Shown here in pieces: positions 47,534 through 57,460 of a DNA stretch of 64,000 nucleotides (its first letter is position 1; each line of letters starts with the position of its first letter). The DNA lies in assembly GCF_000208745.1 (NCBI RefSeq), contig NC_030857.1, positions 5,759,909 to 5,823,908 of the forward strand, given 5' to 3'. The notes beneath the pieces are model-generated. The model ran no database searches, was not told where the DNA came from, and worked only from the letters and a program-made list of their open reading frames with translations. The stretch is from Theobroma cacao. Its lineage: Eukaryota > Streptophyta > Magnoliopsida > Malvales > Malvaceae. A program made the position numbers and the translations under genes.

Positions 47534-50392
47534 TCACAAGGAAAATCCTTCAACAGCTGAGGCTCTTTGGCATTGGACATCTAGCCTGTTGAGCAGATTA
47601 GAATAGCCGTAGGCCAATGAAAGATCTAATGACTTCTCTGGTCCCGCAGCTTCATCATCCCTTTTACCACCATCATCTTCAATGGAACCAACATCATCAA
47701 ATCTGCTTCTGACAGGCTCTTTCATATGAATTATCTTGCCAAACAATTGAAACGAACTAACACCTACTTTAGTTGAGTTGGAGCCCCCATTTACAGTAAC
47801 TTCAGTGCCATAGGAAAGAATGCTGCTCTGGCTATCTGGTGACAAATTGTCAGACTGTGAACTGCCAATGTTGAGCTCAGTGGATCTCCCTTTCAACTTG
47901 GGCAACATATAGTTGCCAGAGAAGTTATCAGTGCACATGATTGGGGTATTCTCACTTGCATAGTTAGTTAAACTTTGCAAGTGAAAATGATTTTGCCTGG
48001 CTCCCTGCATGCCAGCAGGAAAAGAATTGTAATTCAACATTGATGGATTCATGTAGCCCATCATTGAATTAGTTAACCCTGTCATAGGGAAGAAGATTTC
48101 TCCCTCTGCATCAGCTGGCCCAGAATCCTGAGAAAACTTTAACTTCTTTGCCGAGGGGAATGAAGAATTAAGCGGTGAGGAGGATACAATTTCGACTTGC
48201 CATGGGCTCACTCTCTTTGCATTCTGGAGAACTTCAGGTTCGTCCCATGCAACCTATGATATAAAGATAGTAAAATTGAGAATCAGCATAAGGTAAAGGG
48301 GAGGAAATTCTATAAGAAGCAAATTGGATGAAAATTTAATCTTAATACCTCTGAAAAACTTAATGTAAATTAAACAAACCCTATTCTACCACAACCCAAT
48401 CCCCAAAATGCTACCTTTGGAATACAAACAAACATAAAGCAAAGAAGAAAATATTCTCCAATTATTACCACTCATAGACCATAACTCTACCAAAGCACCA
48501 AAAAGTCACCTATTCTCTACTAAGAGGATAGGATGACATAGTTAGGAGTATCACAAGATAGTATTCACCTAAGCATTCAAATTCAAAGCATAGGAAAGTA
48601 ACAAGTTGAAGGGATTTGATGTTAAAATAGGTAAACTGCATTTTCCTTGTTAGTCAAGTTACACAAAATTCAATACTTAAGCAATTTACTCATTTACCAA
48701 ACAAAGTAAGACTTAACCACAAAAAATATAAATCAAATATAAGAATTTTGATGATTTTACAAATGACTTGCCAAAATTCAATAAGCAAAACAAAATTAGA
48801 ACTTCCATCTTACCGTGAATGAGAAACCACCATTTAACAGGCCACTCAAAATTCAAACACAGTTTAGAAGAAACAAACGAAAAATGGTGAAAAAATTCCT
48901 AATCTAAAGCAAATTCTAAAGAAATCCTAGAAATCCATAATCTTAATTGCACCACCCCAACCTGGCCAACATCCTATGGAGAGTAACTCCAAGATTTGCT
49001 CGACTTATTTCGAGTTTCTGTCTCTCAAAATCTCATTTAAATGTTAAATTAACGACTTAAAACCTAACATAGCGCATTGTTTTTAGGGGAATGTATGCAA
49101 AAGGAAATATACACGAAAGTAAAATGCAGCCTGCTGCTACAACTTCGTAATCTCATTTCAACCTCAATCCCTCCAATCTATCAGTCTATCATCAGAACTT
49201 ATCCTATACAAGTAAATCGCACTGTCCCACTTTCAAGTGTACGTTTAAAACTCAGTACATACTTCTCGATTAAATACAGATTAAATTGTTAATATTGAAG
49301 TCAACAGTAAACCACATTCAATTTAGTCAAAATGAATAACCACAATTCGAACTATTAAGACCGAAGCATTTTAACCTGAAGCATTCGCCAAGGAGAGCCA
49401 GTCCAGGGGCCAGAATCCGGTACCGCAGCAGACATAACCGTCCCTTGGAACCACGTCATTCGTGACGAATCCTCCGTCTCAACAGCCATCTTTACTCTCG
49501 TCCCTCCAGCCCAGAATATATTGAGTCCAGCCTCCACCAACTCGGCCCTCACCACGAAATCAGCCAACCCAGCCCGTGGATAGTACACAACCTCGAATGG
49601 CAAACCCTTCGCAGCCCTCTCCGCCGCTTCCGCCACCGCCTCCGCCGTCATCCTCCCCCTCCCTTCCCCTTGCATTGCTCTTCCATCACTAGGCTCTCTC
49701 CACCTCCCGAAATCCCCGCCGGCTTCTCTCTTCATCGCACGCCGAACTCCAATAAACATGTTCCCATTGCAGTCCCTCATGAAGACAACAGAGTCGCCAG
49801 CGATGAGCTTCTTCTGATTAACGAACTTGCTCCATCCTGTGGTGAGCAGATGCCGACGTGGCGTTCCTCGGTAAATATGGCGAAAGTCCCAAACGCCACC
49901 GCGAACGTCGGTAACGGAGAGAGTCTGAACCGGAGGTTCAGCGTTGTAGTCTAGTGGCGGGAAAATAGAGTCGGCGCAAAACCGGGGGACGGAGAAGCCA
50001 CCGCCATTGTTTGCATCGGACGGCGTTAAAATCTTCGCAAACGAAACGATCTTATCAGAATCCTCATCGTCACCGTTGATATTTAAAAATTGATTGGGAA
50101 GTCTAGAAGGGTCGACAGGGACGAGGAGAAGTTTAGCGAAGACTTCGTCGGTTTTGGGATCGGCAAGGCAATGAACTTCGGAGATAACGCAAGGGATGAG
50201 AGGTCTGGAGAGTACGAGAGAAGACAGTGCCGGAGTGGAACCCCAGGATTGTTCCACGTGGCCTTGAGGGAAATAGTAAACCCTAGAATGAACGGTGGGG
50301 ATTTGAACGGAAGAGCCAGCGCAGGCTCGCCAGATCCTGGAATCGACGTGCCGGAACTCAGGAGGAGGAAGAGGAGGCCGTGGAGGCGGCAT
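47534..50392 (-). CDS. ARF17: Auxin response factor, ARF17-like (ARF10/16/17 clade, no PB1 domain)
   Basis: This is a nuclear B3-domain repressor of auxin-response genes. Minus-strand exons 49376-50392 and 47534-48253 join in frame (RMLQ/VAWDEPE) to 578 residues, close to Arabidopsis ARF17. After a Pro-rich start comes the [10 protein letters not shown] dimerisation segment. The B3 domain (about 118-220) has [40 protein letters not shown] and GDSVVFMR. Then come the ARF domain ([12 protein letters not shown] to SPWRMLQ) and a short Ser/Asn-rich region. The C-terminal PB1 interaction domain is absent, as in ARF17. The first exon is open in frame up to 50647, but a TATA box at 50518-50524 lies inside that extension, so I chose the ATG at 50392. 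A miR160 site encoding AGMQGARQ controls it. In Arabidopsis ARF17 acts in pollen wall and root development. Confidence 0.95.
47994..48014 (-). promoter_or_regulatory. miR160 target site in the ARF17-like mRNA
   Basis: Read on the plus strand, this 21-base stretch is identical to the conserved plant miR160 sequence except for C in place of T at miRNA position 15, so in the mRNA the only non-Watson-Crick pair is one G:U wobble outside the seed and cleavage positions. It encodes the conserved AGMQGARQ peptide in exon 2. Confidence 0.95.
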
Positions 50393-52058
50393 TGGGGGGC
50401 TTAGGGTTTGGGTAGAAAAAAAAGGGAGGGAATTCAAAGGGATAAAAGAAAAATAGGAGAGTACGGCACTACGGTGTGTTGAAAAAATGCAGAGTCTGAG
50501 ACTTTCTTTCTTCCAGTTTTTATAGTGTTTTTTGGTGTGTCTGAGGTGATGTAGGAAAGAGAGAGTTCCGTCTCGGGGTCGGAGAAGCGGGCACGAAAGC
50601 AAAGTTTTGTTCGCATTAAGAGAAACTAAAAACCAGGGAAAGGCCATTTTTGATTGGTTCGAAATTTACAGTTTTAGCCCACGACCAACTTAACCGCCTC
50701 TACGGCTCTACGTTACTCTTGCCACGCTACCATTCCAGAGCGTGGACTACAATCGCCTTTTGGTGATTTAATTCAAGTACCGGTACTACTAGACTAGACT
50801 TCTAACTCCGAATAAACATGAGCTGTCTGTGCATAAAGTACGAAAATGCCCTTCGATGATGATGGCGGAGTGGGCATGTCAACCAATCAGATGGTTGGGA
50901 TTTCATTTTTTTTAGTGGGGGAGGGGTAAGGTCAACGTGAAAGACTGACTTGTTTGAGTGAGAAAGTGAGTGTCTGTTTGGCTTGGGTGAGAGAGAGAAA
51001 ATCGGAAATTGATGTGGGAAGGCCGTTGAGAGGGAATTTCGGAGGGTAAAGGGAAGAATAAATCGGGCAGGTGATTTCTTGTTGCGTTTTACGGTTAGAG
51101 AGAGAGAGAGAGAGAACGTCCCGATTGCAACGACCGGATTTGGATGCTCTCCTGTCGCGATTTACATTTACTATGCGCCGACATTGAATTCTATTCTCCT
51201 GTCTTTTAGTGTACACAAAATAGTTTATACAAAATTACTGATAAATAGTCATGACATGGTCATAATCAGGACCCTCAGATTGTTACTGTAGTAATTTTTT
51301 CTCTACATATTTTTAACGGTAATTTAGTGAACAAGGTAATTATATCCTTTCTTCATCACATTATCCCATCATAAATCCCCAATTCTACCCAGCTCAATCT
51401 GGTCTCGCTTCCTCGTTGTCAATCATCATCCACCCTTTCGTTTAAACAAAATTTTAACCAAGTGCTCAAAGATTTGCAAATCATTATCTTCAGATCTTAT
51501 CTGACACGTATCCTGTAATCTTATCATTTCAAACTTAATCTTCTTTGCCTTAGTCTTATTTATTATTTGATCTAACATTCCCAGTTTTGTTTATTATTTG
51601 ATCTGACATTCCCTACCTTTCCATTCCGAATGTTACCAACCACTATACGATTTAGCATTATACAAGGGCCAATACAGGGCAGGCTAGATCTTGGGCCAGC
51701 CTATAGGCTTTCTTGTCTACCTCGTTTGGGACATTCCTTCAGCGTTTCCAACTTGAAGAAAACAAGAGAAACGCAAAAATGAAAAAGTAGCAGAACTCAA
51801 TTCAACTTTCATATAGTTTTAAGCACACAGAAACAAAGTCAGATGAAGCAAATCAGAACACCAGACTCAAACCGGTAACAACAACTAGTAATCACAACGC
51901 AACAGAACAGAGAGCATGTAGGAGCTAGCTCACTGTCCTTTATTTAAACAAACTGACTGTCGCCACACACTTAAATCTATAACCATTCTCTTTTTATACG
52001 AAAAGTAGCATGTCTGCTCTAAGCATTATAAATGCAACTATGCCAAAGAGCTTCAGAA
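50393..52058. other. ARF17-like leader and promoter, and spacer to the eIF5 3' end
   Basis: The first 300 bases hold the ARF17-like leader and core promoter. A GA microsatellite lies at 51097-51114 and an AACCAATCA CCAAT-type motif at about 50880. The rest contains no recognised gene; the final 250 bases are probably eIF5 3' UTR. Confidence 0.5.
50518..50524 (-). promoter_or_regulatory. Putative TATA box of the ARF17-like gene
   Basis: TATAAAA on the minus strand lies about 126 bases upstream of the ATG at 50392 and downstream of the in-frame ATG at 50647. It therefore argues for the shorter protein. Confidence 0.5.
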
Positions 52059-53387
52059 TCACTCCTCTTCTGACTCGGACTCAGCATTCTGGAGCCATTC
52101 GATGAAAGGCTTGACATTTTTCCAAATCTGAGAACTCTTATTGCTACCAGCTACACCCTTCTGGTACCACTCCATGATAAGCTCTTCTTCCAAAATGTCA
52201 TTGTCATACAGCACTTTCAGAACCAAAGCCACCTCCTTCGCTGCCTCAGGGCTAGCCTTGCCACAAAAAGACTCGATAGAATGGAGGAGCACCATCTGCC
52301 ATCCCTCTTCCTGAATTGCCGCTGCCAAGTAGCTCTTCTTTTTGGTCACTTCCTTTGCAAGCCCCTTCTTGACATCATGAAATAGTGCTATAAACAGTGC
52401 ATCCATGACTTCTTGGGAGGTTCCAGAGAGTGAACCTAGGAACGATTTAAGCTGAGTCGCAGGGGACCCTTTCTTGAGGTATTCCATTATCTCATGAACA
52501 AGTTTCTCATGGGCACTGACACCATTCTCATGAACCTTGCCCTCACGCTCTGGAGACTTCCTCGCAGTCTTTTTCTTCTCTTCATTGGTAGAAAGCATCA
52601 CCATATCTGCAGTAACAGCACTCAACTGCTCTTGGATACGTTGTCGGGCAGCCTCTAGTGAAGTATCTGTTTGCCACTGCACATCATTGTCACCATCATC
52701 ACTGGCCACCTGTTCATTCTCATCAGCCTGGCTGTGTGCAGGGGAGTGATCCTCATCAGAATTTTTGTTTTTCTTCTTGGTTGCTGCACCTTTGGAAGCA
52801 GCATCCTTTGAAGTAGTAGAGGTACCTTTCTTCTTTGACTCTTTTTTAATCTTCTTCAGCTCTTCATCAGCAGCCTCACCCTCCTTAAGTCTTTCCTTTT
52901 CAGCCCTCCTCATCGCCTTCTTGTCTTTTGAAGACTTCTTCGCCTCAGGTGGGTTCTTCAGAATGAAAGTTGTAAGCTTATCCCTCATGTCGACATCAGA
53001 AACAAACCCACATGCAGCACACTTCAGGGTAATCATCTGCATCTTAGTAATAATAATCTCAGTTTCAGGGTTCCCACAACCATAGCACTGAACATACTTC
53101 TTAATGAAGTTCTCAAGAAGCCCAGCAAGCTTGGCAGTGTCATGAGCGCCATTTACAAGTGAAGTTCCAGTCTTCTCATCAAACTTAGATTGGGCTCCCA
53201 GTTCACAACCAAAATACTTTGTAGTGTAAGAAGCAGGTCTAGCCAAAGCCTTTGCAATCTCAACCATGTTAACCACGTTAGTCTTGATACCATTTCCTCT
53301 CCCTTCAATCTTGGTTATCATTTTTGGCATCTTATACCTATAAAAGGCATCATCACTGTTCGCAGCACCAATATTTTGCAAAGCCAT
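52059..53387 (-). CDS. eIF5: Translation initiation factor eIF5
   Basis: eIF5 is the GTPase-activating protein for eIF2 in the 43S/48S complex and a scaffold of the multifactor complex. The CDS is uninterrupted, 442 residues, usual for plant eIF5. The open frame begins three codons earlier, but MALQNIGA is the family start. The N-terminal GAP domain has the YRYKMP segment with Arg17, matching the catalytic Arg15 of yeast and human eIF5, and RGNGIKTNVVNM. The zinc ribbon is Cys101, Cys104, Cys123 and Cys126. A long Lys/Glu-rich linker (about 140-290) follows, then the C-terminal W2/HEAT domain (about 300-435) ending in the acidic AESESEEE tail that binds eIF2beta and eIF3. It lies next to ARF17, as in Arabidopsis (At1g77840/At1g77850, from memory). 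Confidence 0.97.
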   Translation of the reverse strand: MALQNIGAANSDDAFYRYKMPKMITKIEGRGNGIKTNVVNMVEIAKALARPASYTTKYFGCELGAQSKFDEKTGTSLVNGAHDTAKLAGLLENFIKKYVQCYGCGNPETEIIITKMQMITLKCAACGFVSDVDMRDKLTTFILKNPPEAKKSSKDKKAMRRAEKERLKEGEAADEELKKIKKESKKKGTSTTSKDAASKGAATKKKNKNSDEDHSPAHSQADENEQVASDDGDNDVQWQTDTSLEAARQRIQEQLSAVTADMVMLSTNEEKKKTARKSPEREGKVHENGVSAHEKLVHEIMEYLKKGSPATQLKSFLGSLSGTSQEVMDALFIALFHDVKKGLAKEVTKKKSYLAAAIQEEGWQMVLLHSIESFCGKASPEAAKEVALVLKVLYDNDILEEELIMEWYQKGVAGSNKSSQIWKNVKPFIEWLQNAESESEEE

Positions 53388-53397
53388 CTTGATCAAA

Positions 53398-54662
53398 CTG
53401 TAGGAGAGAGTTAATCAGAAAGGGCACAGATCAGATGCTGGTGTTTTGAATTGTGGTGAGAAATCCTCCTTTACCAGACAGCTTTCTTTCACTTGGAAGA
53501 GGTCGCGTAAAATGGCAACCAAGACAGTGTGTGTTATTGGCCTCAATATGCATGCAGATAACTTCAGAGGAGGAACTTCTATTCTTTTCCTAGACGTTGG
53601 ACAGTACTCTCCGAGCAATCCAATTGATGACAAAAAGAGAGAGGCTCGTTCAGACATAAAAGAAGATTCAAAACTAACACCCTCCACTTTGACAAACTGC
53701 AGACGCAGCAGACTAACTGCCAACCTCCTGAAAAACAATAACATAGTCAGTCCAGGTAATGGTTAAAAGCATAGTTTGTCAATAGCTGGTATAAAACTCA
53801 TCAACATGAAGTAAAAACAGGTAGGCGTTAGTTCAGCAAGAAAAACACTAGATCATTCAAATAGAAAAAATAAAATAAAACACTGAAGCATAAATATACA
53901 ATTTCCACCATTACAGATATTACATCATAAAACATACGAACTAAACATATGTCTATTTTCAAATGCCCACAAAACATCAGAATAAGCAAATTTGCATTTC
54001 TTAAAAGCCTACCATCGTCCTAATTCAGGATATCTACTATCTGGAATATACAGATACAATCTAAACCAAGATTAAATTCTTCTGTTTCTCCATAGAAGAA
54101 AATGTTAAATTAAGGTTGAATTCAGAAAATCAAAATCAGACAGAGCAAATAGAAGAAGTAAAATCTCAATTCTCAAACCTCCTATCAAATAAACACTGTT
54201 AAAGATTAGGTAAGTTTGGAAAATTAATAAATATTACTACAAAAACTCCAAACAAATAATCCAATTATTTTATTCAACGATAAATAAAGAAACATAAATA
54301 GAAAAAAAAACAATATAGGATATTAAATCTGCATTGTAACCATCTAAATACGAAAAAAAATAAAAAAACTACAGAAATTACAGATAAGTTCAGATTTAAT
54401 AACATAATCACACTATGGTTAGAACCAAACTATATCGTTCCGATATAAAAAACGATCCATTTCGAAATTAAATCAAACGAAAATAAGCTCCTAAAACAGG
54501 AAAATGAAAACAGATCTGCCACAATTCAACAATAGAGAACAGAAATCTGGCTATCGGACAAAGAAATGAAAGGTTAAGAAAAATACTACAGAAAAAAAAT
54601 AAATGGAATCGAACGGATTCATTGAAAAAATATGCATAAATTCAGATAGTGAAGAATCGTAC
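53398..54662 (-). other. Leader intron of the eIF5 gene
   Basis: On the minus strand, AAG/GTACGA at 54663/54662 and CTACAG/TTTGATCAAG at 53398/53397 form a consensus intron of 1265 bases, ending ten bases before the ATG. It is T-rich on the transcribed strand and contains no open frame that looks coding. Leader introns often raise expression of plant translation-factor genes. Confidence 0.75.
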
Positions 54663-54789
54663 CTTGGATAAGATGAGGAAAAAAAGAGGAGTTGACGGAT
54701 TGGAAATTTGGGAAGAGAAGCTGAGGTCGGAGCTTTCAGATGGTAGATGTAAGAATTTTGTTGCTGGCAAAAAGGGTAGAAGCCGCAGC

Positions 54790-54796
54790 TTATATA
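54790..54796 (-). promoter_or_regulatory. Putative TATA box of the eIF5 gene
   Basis: TATATAA on the minus strand lies about 130 bases upstream of the leader-intron donor, giving a first exon of about 100 bases. Confidence 0.55.
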
Positions 54797-55340
54797 CGGC
54801 CAGTCGGCAACGAATAGAGAATCACAAAACGCTAGGGCAAACTCAGCATCATGAATTTTCGAATATATATTATTCTGAACCGACTTACTTTATTACATTA
54901 TTGCCCTTAGTTAGATTTTTTCTATTTTCTATTTTTTATTTTTGCAATATTTATGAAATTTTATTAGTACTCCCCCCCAAAAACATTGCTAGTTAAGGCT
55001 TAGAAGATTAAGTTCCCAACTACGAAATCATGAGCAATATATATAGTTAATTTAAAAACCTGAAAGTTCCTGCATCTTTTTTACAAATCTAAAATACCAT
55101 TTTGTTTAAATGGCTACTCATTTATTTTGAATTGTCTTATAAAATTCATTTTGACCATTGATTTGAATATAAATAATAAAAAATATATAATAACGAAAAG
55201 CCAAGATTGCCTTCAAACTTTCAAAAATAGCTTCATTATCATGGACAAGTACGACTTTGCAATAACACAAAATGAAACTGTGATTGATATTGTTAAGCAA
55301 TGTTTGGGACAAAAAGGGAATTTTACATAAATAACTGTTA

Positions 55341-55407
55341 CTTTTCTTGGTCCAAGATAAGTATTGTTTAATTGTTTCTTTTCTCGGTCCAAGATAAGTA
55401 TTGTTTA
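55341..55407. repeat. 37-bp tandem duplication
   Basis: CTTTTCTTGGTCCAAGATAA followed by GTATTGTTTAA at 55341 recurs at 55378 with one T-to-C change; the spacer is ATTGTTT. Confidence 0.85.
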
Positions 55408-56183
55408 ACAATAGTGGACACTCACATGAAAAATGCATCAAAAGTATTTTTTTTACGTTTATTTTGTAGTTTTCATTTCATACTTGATTATATTATTTTA
55501 ATAAGTTCACATGTGTTTTTAAATTTTAAAAAGACAACAAAAAAAATTTGATTTTAGTATAAAAATAGCAATAAATTATGGCAATAAAAATATTAAGGGT
55601 GATATTGGAAATCAAAGAAGGACAACCAAAAAATCATCATCAAAACTCCAAGGTGGGACCCACAGTATTCATGTAAAGTCGGTATCAAGCTTCCAAATTT
55701 GCGTGTCTGAATATACTTCCTAAACTAAACATGGACCGTTGATTCCTTTTCTTCAAGCCTCTGGAAGTCCCACAATTCAAATGGCGTCATCGCAGCAGAT
55801 TATTTGCTCCGTCAAAATCTAATTTAAAAAAAAAAACCATCCGTAACTTTCTAGGAAATTTGTTAAGAAAAACCATCGAATTAAGAAAGAAAAAATCAAA
55901 CAAAAATACAAAACTGCCAGCACAGAAGATATATATGATACTTTGACTCAAAGCAAAGCTTTATTTGATGCTTTGTCCATGAAAGAACGTTAGCGGACTA
56001 TTTTTTCTTAATGGGACCCCTTTTCTAGCTTTCTTCACCCCCAATATGTGGGTTTGTTATAGTGAAATTAAATGATCAATTAAACTTTTTGTTATACCAA
56101 ATTCAAATTTGATGTTTGGTAAATTGTATTATTCTATTTTTTATATTTAAATATGTTTTGAATTACTTGATTTAGGAAAAGTA

Positions 56184-56186
<3 letters not shown>

Positions 56187-56226
<40 letters not shown>
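56187..56226. repeat. (AT)n microsatellite, about 20 repeats
   Basis: Uninterrupted AT dinucleotides run for about 40 bases in an intergenic AT-rich context. Confidence 0.95.
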
Positions 56227-56228
<2 letters not shown>

Positions 56229-57269
56229 ATCATATTTGATTGTGATTTTTCATGTGCCTTTACTCAAAGATTATAAATTCACAAGAAAAAAAATTGATAA
56301 ACTTTTAATAGTTTTTACTAGTGTTTCGCCATTATAAGTAATTTAAAAATTAAATAAAGTTAAACATTTTGTAATTTTTAGTTTGTATATCTTTTATTTG
56401 CAAGAAACAAAAACTCTAACTCAATCTTTTAAATAAAGATACATGTACTCATCACTAGACAATATACTCGAATCTGAGTAATTTTTATTTTATATTTTAA
56501 TTAAAGGTTTCTCACTAGAATATATAATTTTCCATTTTAATAGATTTCACCATTATTATAAGTAAGTTAAAAATTAAATTAAACTATGCAATTTTTTTTA
56601 ATTTATATATTTTTAATTTGAAAGAAATAAGAATTCTAACTAAATTCTTTAATTAAATATACATGCATTTATCAGTGAATAAAATGTTCAAGTTTAGGCA
56701 ATTTTTAATTTTTTTTATAATTAACATAATTAAGGATTTCTCATTAGAAGATATAATGGTCAATTTCAATAATTTTCAACGGAAATGCTATGGATGATAA
56801 GATTAGCATATTCTAGTTTTCAAACAAACAATCAAAAGCCACCAAAAGCAATGAAACTCTAATTAACTTGTTGACCAAACTTCAAGTTTTAAGCTTTTCA
56901 AGTTATTGTCCCTACATTGCCTACAAAGTGTGAGATGAGACGAAAATTTCCAAACTAACAAATTGACACACTCACCTAATCAATAATCATGCCTTAATTA
57001 ATTTTCCATTCGCAGCAATAGTAGGCTACATGCTTAGAATAATCGCATGGCATTTGCCAACTGATATAGAATCGAGATTCCTACAGCAATATTACAACTC
57101 CATCCATGCGGTTTGCCAACTAACTAGCAAGCATTGCGATGCAAATTGAGCAAAAGAAATAAATCTCAATAATATGACAAGACAAAATTAGGCAAAGGGT
57201 GCACTCAAATCAGAGCAAAGCCCTGTTTTTCTCTCCATTTCTGTTATGTTTCTAACTTGCATATCTGAC

Positions 57270-57460
57270 TCACAATGTCTGGAAACTCGTTGAAATCCGG
57301 TCCATGAGTTGTGGCATGAATGTTTGAGCCACAATTTTTGAACGTTGAACCGACCAAGAAGAACTTTTGACATGGAAACTGACTCCATCAGAATTCAGAA
57401 ATGACTTCCTCCAGCTCTGGTCATCAAAAAGAAGTTCACCCTTTCTTCCCAGGTAACTAT
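57270..57460 (-). pseudogene. Coding-like fragment of unrecognised origin
   Basis: On the minus strand, from an acceptor-like CTTGATAG near 57460 to a TGA at 57270-57272, one frame stays open for about 62 codons. It reads like real protein, with YLGRKGELLFDDQSW, RKSFLNSDGVSFHVKSSSW and AQTFMPQLMDRISTSFQ. Composition is balanced and the stretch is less AT-rich than the flanks. Just upstream the same frame meets a stop, and no partner exons are evident in the AT-rich DNA beyond. I do not recognise the family. It could be a last exon, a gene remnant or chance. Confidence 0.3.

Noticed and set aside
49670..50404. Plus-strand open frames opposite ARF17
   Set aside because: Antisense shadows of the GC-rich first exon; no splice or homology support.
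52537..53085. Two plus-strand open frames rich in Ser and Phe
   Set aside because: They are antisense shadows of the Lys/Glu-rich linker of eIF5.
53446..53766. 106-codon plus-strand and 109-codon minus-strand open frames
   Set aside because: Both lie within the eIF5 leader intron, overlap each other on opposite strands and have no recognisable features.
55118..55441. 107-codon minus-strand open frame
   Set aside because: Overlaps a tandem duplication and has random-looking AT-rich composition; no family features.
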